Shown one piece after another: positions 28,265-38,088 of a DNA stretch of 64,000 nucleotides. Every line of letters begins with the position of its first letter. The first letter of the stretch is position 1. The DNA comes from Streptomyces hygroscopicus subsp. hygroscopicus. Lineage in GTDB: Bacteria > Actinomycetota > Actinomycetes > Streptomycetales > Streptomycetaceae. Position numbers and translations under genes: made by a program. The DNA lies in the NCBI RefSeq assembly GCF_030269125.1, contig NZ_BSSM01000002.1:724896-788895 (forward strand). The letters run 5' to 3'. The notes under the pieces are model-generated. The model was given only the letters and a program-made list of their open reading frames with translations, was not told the DNA's origin and made no database searches.

Positions 28265-29125
28265 ATGCGCCCACCCGTCTCCCGCCACCGCCCTTCCGCC
28301 GAGGGTCCTTCGGGCCCGCGCCCTCGCCTGTACTCCCCCGACCTGACTCCTGGCTGGAAGAAGCCACGGCCGGTGCCGGAGGTGCCCGCCGAGCCGGGGC
28401 TCGTCGTGGAGGAGCCCGGCACCGGGTTCTGCGGGGCGGTGATCCGCTGCGAGGCGGGCACGGTGACCCTGGAGGACCGCTTCGGCAGACACCGCGTGTT
28501 CCCGCTGGAGCCGCGCGGTTTCCTGCTGGAGGGCCGGGTGGTCACGCTCGTACGACCCGCCTGCGGACCGGAGCGGCCCACCCGCACCGCCTCCGGCTCG
28601 GTCGCCGTCCCCGGGGCCCGCGCCCGGGTGGCGCGGGCCGGCCGCATCTACGTCGAGGGCCGGCACGACGCCGAGCTGGTCGAGAAGGTGTGGGGCGACG
28701 ACCTGCGCGTCGAGGGCGTGGTCGTGGAGTACCTGGAGGGTGTGGACGATCTCCCCTCGATCGTCGCCGACTTCTCCCCCGGCCCGGACGCCCGCCTCGG
28801 CGTCCTCGTGGACCACCTCGTCCCGGGCACGAAGGAGTGGCGCATCGCGCAGTCCGTGACCAGCGAGCACGCCCTGGTGGTCGGCCACCCCTACATCGAC
28901 GTGTGGGAAGCGGTGAAACCCGCCTCCCTGGGCATCGCGCGGTGGCCTCGGGTGCCCCGCGGCCAGGACTGGAAGACGGGCGTGTGCCGCGCCCTGGGCT
29001 GGCCCTCGGACAACACCGGCGCGGTGTGGCAGGCGATCCTGAAGCGGGTGAACTCCTACAAGGACCTGGAGCCCGAGCTGCTGGGGCGGGTGGAGGAGCT
29101 GATCGATTTCGTCACGGGCGCGTGA
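28265..29125 (+). CDS. DUF3097 family protein
   Basis: A 286-residue member of the actinobacterial DUF3097 family, recognised from [20 protein letters not shown] near the N-terminus, [19 protein letters not shown] and [15 protein letters not shown]. The [13 protein letters not shown] and [10 protein letters not shown] segments look TOPRIM-like (Glu, then Asp-x-Asp-like acidic pattern), suggesting a nucleic-acid enzyme, but the function is unknown. Its TGA abuts the stop of hemW on the other strand (29125/29126). Confidence 0.85.
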   Translation: MRPPVSRHRPSAEGPSGPRPRLYSPDLTPGWKKPRPVPEVPAEPGLVVEEPGTGFCGAVIRCEAGTVTLEDRFGRHRVFPLEPRGFLLEGRVVTLVRPACGPERPTRTASGSVAVPGARARVARAGRIYVEGRHDAELVEKVWGDDLRVEGVVVEYLEGVDDLPSIVADFSPGPDARLGVLVDHLVPGTKEWRIAQSVTSEHALVVGHPYIDVWEAVKPASLGIARWPRVPRGQDWKTGVCRALGWPSDNTGAVWQAILKRVNSYKDLEPELLGRVEELIDFVTGA

Positions 29126-30358
29126 TCAGTCCACCAGGTCCCGGACGACCGCGTCCGCGAGCAGCCGCCCCCGCAGGGTGAGGACGGCACGGCCCCCGTC
29201 GTACGGGCCGGCGTCCAGGAGGCCGTCGGACAGCGCGCGGCGGGAGGCCGCGAGGCCCTGCTCCTTCAGGAGGGACAGCGGGACGCCCTCGCGCAGGCGC
29301 AGCTCCAGCAGGACGCGTTCGACGCGGCGGTCCTCGGCGGACAGCACCTCGCGGCCGGCGCCCGGCGAGCGGCCGGAGGCGAGGGCGGAGGCGTAGGCGC
29401 CGGGGTGCTTCACGTTCCACCAGCGCACGCCGCCCACGTGGGAGTGGGCGCCGGGGCCCGCGCCCCACCAGTCGGCGCCGCGCCAGTACAGCTCGTTGTG
29501 CAGGCAGCGGCCGGCCTCGGAGGTGGCCCAGTTGGAGACCTCGTACCAGGAGAAGCCCGCGGCGCGGAGGGTCTCCTCGGCGATCAGGTAGCGGTCGGCG
29601 TGGACGTCGTCGTCGGTCATCGGGACCTCGCCCCGGCGGATCCGGCGCGCGAGCTGCGTGCCCTCCTCCACGATGAGCGCGTAGGCGCTGACGTGGTCGG
29701 GGCCCGCGCCGATCGCGGCGTCCAGGGAGGCCCGCCAGTCGTCGTCGCTCTCGCCCGGGGTGCCGTAGATCAGGTCGAGGTTCACGTGGTCGAAGCCCGC
29801 CGCGCGGGCCTCCGCCACGCATGCCTCGGGCCGGCCTGGGGTGTGGGTGCGGTCGAGGATCTTCAGCACGTGCTGCCGGGCGCTCTGCATCCCGAAGGAG
29901 ATCCGGTTGAAGCCGCCCTCCCGGAGCGCCGCGAGGTAGGCCGGGTCGACCGACTCCGGGTTCGCCTCCGTGGTGACCTCGGCGTCCGGCGCGAGCCCGA
30001 ACTCGTCCCGGATCGCCGCCAGCATCCGTACGAGGTCCCCGGCGGCCAGCAGCGTGGGCGTACCGCCGCCGACGAAGACCGTGCGCACCGGACGCGGGTC
30101 GGCACCGAGCACCTTGCGGGCGAGCCGCACCTCGTCGACGAGCGTCCTCGCGTAGTTGTCGCGCGAGGCCAGTACCCCGCCCGTGCCGCGCAGCTCGGTC
30201 GCGGTGTACGTGTTGAAGTCGCAGTACCCGCAGCGGGTCGCGCAGTACGGAACGTGCAGATAGAAACCGAGCGGACGCTCCCCCGCCCCGTCGAACGCGT
30301 GCGCGGGCAGCGCACCGTCCTCGGGCACGGGCTCACCGTCGGGGAGTGCGGAAGGCAT
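29126..30358 (-). CDS. hemW: heme chaperone HemW (radical SAM)
   Basis: A 410-residue radical SAM protein that delivers heme; it is not a coproporphyrinogen dehydrogenase although often named so. The cluster motif has Cys39, Cys43 and Cys46 (YCATRCGYCDF), and the fourth cysteine of true HemN is absent. FVGGGTPTLL, ANPESVD and RISFGMQS are the SAM-binding motifs, and the C-terminal HemN domain follows (RCLHNELYWRGADWWGAGPG). The ATG at 30358 gives the normal N-terminus. The upstream 1 kb is repeat-rich. Confidence 0.95.
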   Translation of the reverse strand: MPSALPDGEPVPEDGALPAHAFDGAGERPLGFYLHVPYCATRCGYCDFNTYTATELRGTGGVLASRDNYARTLVDEVRLARKVLGADPRPVRTVFVGGGTPTLLAAGDLVRMLAAIRDEFGLAPDAEVTTEANPESVDPAYLAALREGGFNRISFGMQSARQHVLKILDRTHTPGRPEACVAEARAAGFDHVNLDLIYGTPGESDDDWRASLDAAIGAGPDHVSAYALIVEEGTQLARRIRRGEVPMTDDDVHADRYLIAEETLRAAGFSWYEVSNWATSEAGRCLHNELYWRGADWWGAGPGAHSHVGGVRWWNVKHPGAYASALASGRSPGAGREVLSAEDRRVERVLLELRLREGVPLSLLKEQGLAASRRALSDGLLDAGPYDGGRAVLTLRGRLLADAVVRDLVD

Positions 30359-30399
30359 ACGCCCATTGTCCAGCACGGGAGGAGAGCCCTGGTCGCGGA

Positions 30400-30765
30400 G
30401 CGCGGCGGGGGCGGGGGGCGACGGGAGTGGCGGGAGCGGCGCGAGCGGCACGAGCGGCGCAAGTGGCAGGAGTGACGGAAGACCTAGAGCGGCCGGAGCG
30501 GCGCAAGTGGCCGGAGTGGCGGGAGTGGCGGGCGTGGCGGGAGTGGCGGGCGGCGTAAGTGGCCGGAGTGGCGGAGTGAACCTCTACCGGCGCAAGTGGC
30601 CGGAGCGGCGAAAGCGGCGCAAGTGGCCGGAGCGGCGAAAGCGGCCGGAGCGGCCGGAGCAGGCGGGACCGGCGGGACTGGCGGAAGCGGCCGGAGCGAC
30701 GGAAGCGGCGCGGCGGCCGGAGCGGCCGGAGCGGCCGGAGCGGCCGGAGCGGCCGGAGCGCCAAC
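30400..30765. repeat. 9-bp minisatellite of the unit GGCCGGAGC and degenerate relatives
   Basis: Five perfect head-to-tail copies occupy 30715-30759. Degenerate 9-mers (GGAGTGGCG, GGAGCGGCG, CAAGTGGCC, GGCGGGACT and similar) extend the array to about 30400. Every frame stays largely open and would encode runs such as PER, AGA or SGR, so long open frames here mean nothing by themselves. It lies just upstream of hemW. Period 9 might reflect a decayed collagen-like (Gly-x-y) coding sequence or a simple minisatellite; I cannot decide. Confidence 0.8.
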
Positions 30766-31376
30766 CCCGTTCCGCGCCGCCGGGCACGGGCAACCACCAC
30801 GCAAGGGGCCCCCGGGAGCGAAGGCCGTCCGCGACCGCCGCACGAAGGCCATCACGGACCGCCCGGCGCGCACACCGGCCCGGACCACCGCCCACCACGC
30901 CCGGCCCCGGCACCCACCCCCAGCACCGGACCGCCCCCGCCGCCCGCCCCACCCCCGGCACGGGACCGCCCCCGCCGCCCGCCCCGCCCCACGCACGAGC
31001 CGCCCCCGGCCGCGTGACACCGGGGCTGGGGCCGCCCGTCGTCGGCCACCGGCGCGGGGGCGGAGACAGTCCCCGACCGCCGGTCACCGAGGCCGCCCGC
31101 GCCGCCGGGCCCCGGTCGCCGCCGAAGGCGGGCAGCGGGATCTGCGGGTTGCCGTTCTGTCGTCGCCCGGCCCGTCCGGGCACGAGGTCGCCGCCCGCCG
31201 CCGGTCCGCCGAGTGCCGGGACGACCGCGCCGAGGCCGCCCCCGTCGCCGCCGAAGGCGGGCGGGCCGACGTACCGCGGCAGCCCCCGCCCGGCACCCCG
31301 CACCGAGAACCCGGGCACACCGGACCGGCGACGAGACCGAGGCCCTCGCTCGTTCGGCGACGCCGGCCCCGTCTCC
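30766..31376. other. gene-free low-complexity spacer between the SpoIIE phosphatase and the minisatellite
   Basis: No recognisable gene. A 22-base direct repeat (GACCGCCCCCGCCGCCCGCC plus CC) occurs at 30929-30950 and 30964-30985, and a GTCGCCGCCGAAGGCGGGC motif appears twice, about 140 bases apart. On the minus strand 31318 to about 31100 has high third-position G+C and would encode GGPPAFGGD-like segments (YVGPPAFGGDGGG, LPAFGGDRG), possibly the head of a decayed or rapidly evolving Gly-rich protein that runs on into the minisatellite. I do not call it as a gene. Confidence 0.4.
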
Positions 31377-33182
31377 TCACCCCGCCTGGAGCACCAGCAG
31401 GGCCAGGTCGTCCTCCGGAGGGGCCTCGCCGAAGGTGTGGACCAGGTGGCGGATCCTTTCGGCGATCTCGTCGGCGGTGAGGCCGGCGCAGGAGGCGAGG
31501 GCGGCGGCGAGGCCGTCGGCGTCGTCGAACTGGCGGGAGCCGCAGCGGCGTTCGGTCACGCCGTCGGTGACGCACAGCAGGCTGTCGCCGGGCCCGAGGT
31601 CGAGGGTCTCGCTGGTGTAGGTCTCGTCCTCGACCACCCCGAGCAGCGTCTGCGGACGGGCCGCGGTGCGCACCGTGCCGTCGGGGCCGAGGACGAGCGG
31701 CAGCGGGTGTCCCGCGGAGGCGAGGGTGCAGCGGACCCCGCCGTCGTACGGGGTCAGCTCGCCGTAGAGGAGGGAAAGGAAGCGCGTCTGCGGGCCCTCC
31801 CCTCGGCCGTCCGCGGCGACCAGGGCACGCGCCGCGGCGTCGGCGGCCTCCGTGGCGTCGTCCAGGAGGAGCTGGTTGAGCCGGTCGAGGACGTCGGCGA
31901 CCCGGTACCCCTCGCGGGCGAGGAGCCGCAGCCAGGGGCGCGCCAGCCCGATCACGACCGCCGCCTCCGGGCCCTTGCCCTGCACGTCGCCGATCGCGAA
32001 GCACCAGCGGCCGTCGCCCGCCGGGAACAGGTCGTAGAAGTCGCCGCTGGGGCCGCCACTCCTGTCGCACGGCTCGTAGACCAGCGCGCTGCTCATCCCG
32101 GGGATCTCCGCGACCGCGTCCGGCAGCAGACCGCGCTGGAGCACGGCGCTGATGGTGGCCTGGCGGGCGTACTGCCGGGCCGCGCCGATGGCGAGCGCCA
32201 CCCGGCGGGCCAGATCCTCCACCAGGCCGGTGATCTCGTCGGGGAAGCGTTCCAGCCCGCACCGCCCGATGACCAGCGTGCCGAGCGGCCGCCCGCCCGC
32301 GACCAGCCGGTACGCCAGCGCGGTACCGTCCGCGCCCCGCGAACCGAGCGCGTCGCCGGGCCAGGGGTACGGCTCGGGCCCGAAGCCCACCGCGTCCCCG
32401 GCCCGCGGCGGCTCCTTCTCCAGGGCGAGACGCAGTTCCTCGATGCGGTTCTCGCTGGCGTGCCAGACCCGGGCGGGACCGTCGTACGACCCACCGCGCG
32501 CGGATGCCTCGTCCTCCAGCCACACCGCGCACCAGTCGGCGAGCCGGGGCACGATCAGCTGCCCGGTGAGGGCCGTGACCAGGCTCTCGTCCAGCTGGCC
32601 CGCGAGCAGGTCGGACGCCTCGGCGAGGAAGGACAGCGCGCCCCGGCCGAGCCAGTCCCGGTCGCTGGCCGCGCGCTGCGACTGCGGGGCCAGGTCCTCG
32701 GCGACCTCCAGCGCGTCCTGCGCGCCGGGGCCGGCCGACGGCTCACTGCCGCCCGGGGGCAGCCTGGCCCACACCGACTTGGCGCCGGAGCGGTAGGTGA
32801 CCCCCCAGGACTCGGCGAGCGCCCCGACCAGGCGCAGGCCGCGGCCGTACTCCAGGGTGTCGTACGACGGCTCGTCCGCGGTCGCGTCCCGCGGCGGGCG
32901 GGCCGGGTGCCGGTCCCCGACCTCGATCACGAACGCGCCGTCGTCCTCCAGGCACCAGTCGAGCGATATCTCGGTGCCCGCGTGCACCACGGCGTTGGTG
33001 ACCAGCTCACTGACGACCGCCATGGCGTCGTCGACGAGCCGGGGCGCCACGGGCGCCTCGGCCAGCGCTGCCCGCACCAGGTCCCGCGCGGAGCCCGGCG
33101 CGAGCGGACTGCCGGGCAGCGCGGCCTGGCCGCGCGCCCGGCCCACCGTCTCCCGCTGCGTGGGTATGGCCGCCATGTCCAT
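31377..33182 (-). CDS. HATPase-GAF-SpoIIE phosphatase (RsbU-like switch protein)
   Basis: A 601-residue three-domain protein. An N-terminal anti-sigma-factor-type HATPase (VVSELVTNAVVHAG, YGRGLRLVGALAESWGV; residues about 40-135) precedes a GAF domain (about 160-350) and a C-terminal PP2C/SpoIIE phosphatase with SGDFYDLFPAGDGRWCFAIG and DVQGKG metal-binding aspartates. Kinase-like and phosphatase modules in one chain suggest opposite actions on an anti-anti-sigma factor; the partner is not encoded nearby. There are no membrane segments. The start at 33182 (MDMAAIPTQRE) is chosen; 33176 is possible. Confidence 0.9.
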   Translation of the reverse strand: MDMAAIPTQRETVGRARGQAALPGSPLAPGSARDLVRAALAEAPVAPRLVDDAMAVVSELVTNAVVHAGTEISLDWCLEDDGAFVIEVGDRHPARPPRDATADEPSYDTLEYGRGLRLVGALAESWGVTYRSGAKSVWARLPPGGSEPSAGPGAQDALEVAEDLAPQSQRAASDRDWLGRGALSFLAEASDLLAGQLDESLVTALTGQLIVPRLADWCAVWLEDEASARGGSYDGPARVWHASENRIEELRLALEKEPPRAGDAVGFGPEPYPWPGDALGSRGADGTALAYRLVAGGRPLGTLVIGRCGLERFPDEITGLVEDLARRVALAIGAARQYARQATISAVLQRGLLPDAVAEIPGMSSALVYEPCDRSGGPSGDFYDLFPAGDGRWCFAIGDVQGKGPEAAVVIGLARPWLRLLAREGYRVADVLDRLNQLLLDDATEAADAAARALVAADGRGEGPQTRFLSLLYGELTPYDGGVRCTLASAGHPLPLVLGPDGTVRTAARPQTLLGVVEDETYTSETLDLGPGDSLLCVTDGVTERRCGSRQFDDADGLAAALASCAGLTADEIAERIRHLVHTFGEAPPEDDLALLVLQAG

Positions 33183-33322
33183 GCGGCCAGGGTGACAGAC
33201 AGGGGTCGCGCATAAGCGTGAAGTCACCGAAGTGGCCACGCCTGGCCGAGAACCGTGCTAGGACTGCGTCACAAGGGGCAACCATTCGGACTCCGGCGGC
33301 CCGAAAGCGGCACGGGGACCTC

Positions 33323-35197
33323 CTACTTCTCCCGAGCCCCCTCGTACATCTCGTCGATCAGCCCCTTGTACTCGCGCTCCACCACCGGCCGCTTCAGCTT
33401 CAGGCTCGGCGTGATCTCCCCGTGCTCCACGTCCAGATCCCGCGGCAGCAACCGGAACTTCTTGATCGTCTGCCAGCGCTGGAGCCCGGCGTTGAGCTGC
33501 TGGACGTACCCGTCGACCATCTCCACCGTCTGCGGCGCCGCCACGATCTCGGCGTACGCCTTGCCGCCGAGGCCGTTCTCCTTCGCCCACTCCGCGAGCG
33601 CGAGTTCGTCCAGGGCGATGAGCGCGGTGCAGTAGTTCCGGTCGGCGCCGTGCACGAGGATGTTGGAGACGTACGGGCAGACCGCCTTGAACTGGCCCTC
33701 GACCTCGGCCGGCGCGACGTACTTGCCGCCGGACGTCTTGATGAGGTCCTTCTTGCGGTCGGTGATCCGCAGGTACCCGTCGGGCGAGAGTTCTCCGATG
33801 TCGCCGGTGTGGAACCAGCCGTCGGACTCCAGCACCTCGGCGGTCTTCTCGGGCAGCTTGTGGTAGCCCTGCATGATGCCGGGGCCGCGCAGCAGGATCT
33901 CGCCGTCCTCGGCGATGCGCACCTCCGTGCCGGGCAGCGGCTTGCCGACCGTGCCGGTGCGGTACGCCTCCCCGGGGTTCACGAAGGACGCCGCGGAGGA
34001 CTCGGTGAGGCCGTAGCCCTCCAGGATGTGGATGCCGACGCCGGCGAAGAAGTAGCCGATCTCGGGCGCGAGCGCGGCGGAGCCGGAGACGCAGGCGCGC
34101 AGCCTGCCGCCGAACGCCTCGCGGATCTTGGCGTAGACGAGGGTGTCGGCGACCTTGTGCCTGGCGGCGAGACCGAAGGGCACGGCGCGGTTGCCGGTGT
34201 GCCGGAAGTTGTCCTGCTCGGTCCTGGCGTACTCGCGGGCGACCTCGGCCGCCCACTGGAAGATCTTGTACTTGGCCGCGCCGCCCTCGCGGGCCTTGGC
34301 CGCGACGCCGTTGTAGACCTTCTCGAAGATGCGCGGCACGGCGGCCATGTACGTCGGCCGCACCACCGGGAGGTTCTCGATGATCTTGTCCACGCGGCCG
34401 TCCACGGCGGTGACGTGCCCGGTCTCGATCTGGCCGGAGGTGAGCACCTTGCCGAAGACGTGCGCGAGCGGCAGCCACAGGTACTGCACGTCGTCCGGAC
34501 CGAGCAGCCCGGTCGCGGTGATGGCCTTCGCCATGTAGGACCAGTTGTCGTGCGGCAGGCGTACGCCCTTGGGGCGGCCGGTGGTGCCGGAGGTGTAGAT
34601 GAGGGTGGCGAGCTGGTCCTTGGTGATCGCGCCGACCCGCTCCTTGATCAGCTGCGGGTGCTGCTCCAGATAGGCGGCGCCGCGCTTCTCCAGCTCGGCG
34701 AGGGTGATCACCCAGTCGTCGTCCGCCGCGCCGGCCGGGTCGATGACGACGACCTTGACGAGCTCGGGCAGCTCGGCGCGCTTCTCGACCGCCTTGGCGA
34801 CCTGGGCCGCGTTCTCGGCGATCAGCACCCGGCTGCCGGAGTCGGCGAGGATGAACGCGGACTCGTCGGCGTTGGTCTGCGGGTAGATCGTGGTGGTGGC
34901 GCCGCCGGCGCACATGATGCCGAGGTCGGCGAGGATCCACTCCACGCGGGTGGACGAGGCGAGCGCCACCCGCTGCTCGGGCTCGATGCCCAGCTCGGTG
35001 AGTCCGGCCGCGATCGCGTGCACCCGCTCGGCCGACTGGGCCCAGCTCAGCGTCTTCCAGTCGTCCGGGCCCTCGCCGGAGGCGGGGGGCACCGGGTAGC
35101 GGTAGGCCTCGGCGTCCGGTGTGGCCGCGACGCGCTCAAGGAAGAGGGCCGCGACGGACGGCGGACGGTTCTCGATCTGGGTCTGTGTGTCGCTCAC
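33323..35197 (-). CDS. long-chain acyl-CoA synthetase (FadD-type)
   Basis: A 624-residue AMP-forming acyl-CoA ligase. The P-loop is YTSGTTGRPKGV, the adenine motif LEGYGLTESSAAS, the hinge GDIGELSPDGYLRITDRKKD and the catalytic Lys region ITPSLKLKR. This is the bacterial long-chain (FACS15-like) group that activates fatty acids for breakdown or lipid synthesis. A palindrome sits about 80 bases upstream of the start, so fatty-acid-responsive repression is likely. It is transcribed alone. Confidence 0.93.
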   Translation of the reverse strand: MSDTQTQIENRPPSVAALFLERVAATPDAEAYRYPVPPASGEGPDDWKTLSWAQSAERVHAIAAGLTELGIEPEQRVALASSTRVEWILADLGIMCAGGATTTIYPQTNADESAFILADSGSRVLIAENAAQVAKAVEKRAELPELVKVVVIDPAGAADDDWVITLAELEKRGAAYLEQHPQLIKERVGAITKDQLATLIYTSGTTGRPKGVRLPHDNWSYMAKAITATGLLGPDDVQYLWLPLAHVFGKVLTSGQIETGHVTAVDGRVDKIIENLPVVRPTYMAAVPRIFEKVYNGVAAKAREGGAAKYKIFQWAAEVAREYARTEQDNFRHTGNRAVPFGLAARHKVADTLVYAKIREAFGGRLRACVSGSAALAPEIGYFFAGVGIHILEGYGLTESSAASFVNPGEAYRTGTVGKPLPGTEVRIAEDGEILLRGPGIMQGYHKLPEKTAEVLESDGWFHTGDIGELSPDGYLRITDRKKDLIKTSGGKYVAPAEVEGQFKAVCPYVSNILVHGADRNYCTALIALDELALAEWAKENGLGGKAYAEIVAAPQTVEMVDGYVQQLNAGLQRWQTIKKFRLLPRDLDVEHGEITPSLKLKRPVVEREYKGLIDEMYEGAREK

Positions 35198-35275
35198 GAC
35201 ATCCTCCGGGGCCCGCGACGGCGCGGTTGGTACTCGGTGCGGCTGGGTTAACTCACGGTGGGTCAGCGCTGTTGT

Positions 35276-35290
35276 TTAACTCGCGAGTAA
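35276..35290. promoter_or_regulatory. palindrome TTAACTCGCGAGTAA, probable TetR-type operator of the acyl-CoA synthetase gene
   Basis: The core ACTCGCGAGT is perfectly symmetric (35279-35288) and the flanks are nearly so. It is one of the few A+T-containing patches in the gap, about 80 bases before the gene. TetR-type fatty-acid regulators bind sites of this size and shape; the binding protein is inferred. Confidence 0.5.
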
Positions 35291-35468
35291 CTATCGAGCA
35301 GGCATCAGAGTAAGGCGCGACCGCCCGCTGCGTAAGGGGCTTCACCCTGTCTCTTTCCACGCGGAGTCAGCGCCGGGCGACGCCGCGCACGCGCGGGGGC
35401 CCGCCGCGCTTTCGCACGACGGGCCCCCTGGTGTCCGGTTTGCGGACGCGCCTGGCCGTTGCCTCCGG

Positions 35469-37343
35469 TTACTTCTTGCCCTTGGCCGATCCCGCGCTGT
35501 CATCGCTGGAGAGGACGGCGATGAACGCCTCCTGCGGAACCTCCACCGAACCCACCATCTTCATCCGCTTCTTGCCTTCCTTCTGCTTCTCCAGCAGCTT
35601 GCGCTTGCGGGAGATGTCGCCGCCGTAGCACTTGGCGAGGACGTCCTTGCGGATGGCGCGGATGGTCTCGCGGGCGATGACCCGGGAGCCGATGGCGGCC
35701 TGGACCGGCACCTCGAAGCTCTGCCGCGGGATCAGCTCCTTGAGCTTGGCGACGAGCCGCACGCCGTACGCGTACGCCTGGTCCTTGTGGGTGATCGCCG
35801 AGAAGGCGTCCACCTTGTCGCCGTGCAGCAGGATGTCGACCTTGACCAGGGAGCTGGCCTGCTCACCGGTGGGCTCGTAGTCCAGCGAGGCGTAGCCGCG
35901 GGTCTTGGACTTCAGCTGGTCGAAGAAGTCGAAGACGATCTCCGCGAGCGGCAGCGTGTAGCGGATCTCGACCCGGTCCTCGGAGAGGTAGTCCATGCCG
36001 AGCAGGGTGCCGCGCCGGGTCTGGCACAGCTCCATGATCGCGCCGATGAACTCGGTGGGCGCGAGGATCGTGGCCCGCACGACCGGCTCGTAGACCTCGT
36101 CGATCTTCCCCTCGGGGAACTCGCTCGGGTTGGTCACCGTGTGCTCGCTGCCGTCCTCCATGAGCACGCGGTAGACCACGTTCGGGGCGGTGGCGATCAG
36201 GTCGAGGCCGAACTCGCGCTCCAGACGCTCGCGGATCACGTCCAGGTGCAGCAGGCCGAGGAAGCCGACGCGGAAGCCGAAGCCGAGGGCGGCGGAGGTC
36301 TCCGGCTCGTAGACCAGCGCGGCGTCGTTGAGCTGGAGCTTGTCCAGGGCCTCGCGCAGCTCGGGGTAGTCGGAGCCGTCCAGCGGGTACAGACCCGAGA
36401 ACACCATCGGCTTCGGGTCCTTGTAGCCGCCGAGCGCCTCGGTCGCGCCCTTGTTCTGGCTGGTGACGGTGTCACCGACCTTGGACTGGCGGACGTCCTT
36501 CACACCGGTGATCAGATAGCCCACCTCGCCCACGCCCAGGCCGTCGGCCGGGAGCATCTCGGGCGAGCTGACGCCGATCTCCAGCAGCTCGTGGGTCGCG
36601 CCCGTCGACATCATCCTGATGCGCTCGCGCTTGTTGAGCTGGCCGTCGATGACACGGACGTACGTCACGACACCGCGGTAGGAGTCGTACACCGAGTCGA
36701 AGATCATCGCGCGGGCGGGAGCGTCGGCGACGCCGACCGGGGCCGGGATCTCCTTGACGACCTTGTCGAGCAGCGCGTCGACGCCGAGACCCGTCTTCGC
36801 GGAGACCTTGAGCACGTCGTCCGGCTCGCAGCCGACCAGGTTCGCCAGCTCCTCGGCGAACTTCTCCGGCTGGGCGGCCGGCAGGTCGATCTTGTTGAGC
36901 ACGGGGATGATCGTGAGGTCGTTCTCCATCGCCAGGTAGAGGTTGGCGAGGGTCTGCGCCTCGATGCCCTGGGCGGCGTCGACGAGGAGGATGGTCCCCT
37001 CGCAGGCGGCCAGCGACCGCGAGACCTCGTAGGTGAAGTCGACGTGCCCCGGGGTGTCGATCATGTTGAGGATGTGGGTCGTGCCCTGGTCGGGGCCCTC
37101 GGTGGGGGCCCAGGGCAGACGCACCGCCTGGGACTTGATCGTGATGCCGCGCTCGCGCTCGATGTCCATCCGGTCGAGGTACTGAGCGCGCATCTGCCGC
37201 TGCTCGACCACGCCGGTCAGCTGGAGCATCCGGTCGGCGAGCGTGGACTTGCCGTGGTCGATGTGCGCGATGATGCAGAAATTGCGGATCAGCGCCGGGT
37301 CGGTACGGCTCGGCTCGGGCACGTGGTTAGGGGTCGCGGGCAC
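35469..37343 (-). CDS. lepA: elongation factor 4 (LepA)
   Basis: A 624-residue translational GTPase that acts on stalled ribosomes and in initiation or 30S assembly. G1 is [10 protein letters not shown]2 contains RERGITI, G3 is DTPGHVDF, G4 is NKID. The LepA-specific C-terminus is present ([15 protein letters not shown] in domain V, then [20 protein letters not shown]). The GTG at 37343 gives [20 protein letters not shown], the usual Streptomyces start; an upstream ATG at 37403 would add 20 unusual residues. It is divergent from rpsT. Confidence 0.97.
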   Translation of the reverse strand: MPATPNHVPEPSRTDPALIRNFCIIAHIDHGKSTLADRMLQLTGVVEQRQMRAQYLDRMDIERERGITIKSQAVRLPWAPTEGPDQGTTHILNMIDTPGHVDFTYEVSRSLAACEGTILLVDAAQGIEAQTLANLYLAMENDLTIIPVLNKIDLPAAQPEKFAEELANLVGCEPDDVLKVSAKTGLGVDALLDKVVKEIPAPVGVADAPARAMIFDSVYDSYRGVVTYVRVIDGQLNKRERIRMMSTGATHELLEIGVSSPEMLPADGLGVGEVGYLITGVKDVRQSKVGDTVTSQNKGATEALGGYKDPKPMVFSGLYPLDGSDYPELREALDKLQLNDAALVYEPETSAALGFGFRVGFLGLLHLDVIRERLEREFGLDLIATAPNVVYRVLMEDGSEHTVTNPSEFPEGKIDEVYEPVVRATILAPTEFIGAIMELCQTRRGTLLGMDYLSEDRVEIRYTLPLAEIVFDFFDQLKSKTRGYASLDYEPTGEQASSLVKVDILLHGDKVDAFSAITHKDQAYAYGVRLVAKLKELIPRQSFEVPVQAAIGSRVIARETIRAIRKDVLAKCYGGDISRKRKLLEKQKEGKKRMKMVGSVEVPQEAFIAVLSSDDSAGSAKGKK

Positions 37344-37432
37344 GCAGGGTCCTGTCTCTTGAGGCGCCTTATGCCTCGGGTCGGATCGATACGTAGACTC
37401 CATGGTCCCACGCGAAGGGACCGGGGGGCGTT

Positions 37433-37462
37433 TTGGGCCGGTCGCAGGGCCACTGGTACTGT
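37433..37462 (+). promoter_or_regulatory. candidate rpsT promoter
   Basis: TTGGGC (37433-37438) and TACTGT (37457-37462) with an 18-base spacer fit a vegetative promoter. The S20 start is 108 bases downstream, leaving a 100-base leader with a GCCTC/GAGGC hairpin that could serve autoregulation. Read by eye. Confidence 0.4.
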
Positions 37463-37570
37463 AGATGGCTGTGCCTCATGCCCTCTCTGCACGAGGCGCG
37501 ATCAGAGAAATTTTGGATCACCGGTACGGGACCTTCACGGCCCCGCACCTGAACCTGAAAAGGCTCCTTC

Positions 37571-37837
37571 GTGGCGAACATCAAGTCCCAGATCAAGCGG
37601 ATCAAGACCAACGAGAAGGCCCGGCTGCGCAACAAGGCCGTCAAGTCCTCCCTGAAGACCGCGATCCGCAAGGCCCGTGAGGCCGCTGCCGCGGGTGACA
37701 CCGAGAAGGCCACCGAGCTGCAGCGCGCTGCCGCGCGTGCGCTCGACAAGGCCGTCTCCAAGGGCGTCATCCACAAGAACCAGGCCGCCAACAAGAAGTC
37801 GGCGCTCGCTTCCAAGGTCGCGTCCATCAAGGGCTGA
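37571..37837 (+). CDS. rpsT: 30S ribosomal protein S20
   Basis: An 88-residue basic protein, [20 protein letters not shown] and onwards, that binds the 5' domain of 16S rRNA early in 30S assembly. The start is a GTG (37571), as often seen for S20. It is monocistronic with a long leader and a downstream hairpin, and is divergent from lepA as in most Actinobacteria. Confidence 0.98.
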   Translation: MANIKSQIKRIKTNEKARLRNKAVKSSLKTAIRKAREAAAAGDTEKATELQRAAARALDKAVSKGVIHKNQAANKKSALASKVASIKG

Positions 37838-37963
37838 ACTTCCCCTTTGATCTGACCGCCGGAAAGACCCAGAGCGGGCCCTCTCTCATCCGCTCCCGAC
37901 CGGCATCCCAGGATTCGCACGCGGCCTGCGTTCGCCACGCGGGTGCGAGTCCGGCAGCTTGAA

Positions 37964-38015
37964 CCGAAGGCCCCGACGCCTCTCCCTTCCCCAGGGCGGG
38001 CATCGGGGCCTTCGG
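37964..38015. terminator. bidirectional terminator between rpsT and holA
   Basis: CCGAAGGCCCCGA (37964-37976) pairs perfectly with TCGGGGCCTTCGG (38003-38015), a 13-bp stem around a 26-base loop. It lies between two convergent genes. Confidence 0.7.
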
Positions 38016-38088
38016 CGTGCCGGGACGGAGCCGGGGCCACCTCGCACGGAGGGCGCGTCCTGCGGGCCGCCTTCCAGCCGGCGGTTTC

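Noticed and set aside
30366..33215. 949-codon plus-strand frame through the minisatellite and opposite the SpoIIE phosphatase
   Set aside because: Open only because the 9-bp repeat lacks stops and the rest is antisense to a clear gene.
33218..37655. Long plus-strand open frames opposite the acyl-CoA synthetase and lepA genes
   Set aside because: Same antisense effect; the minus-strand genes are certain.
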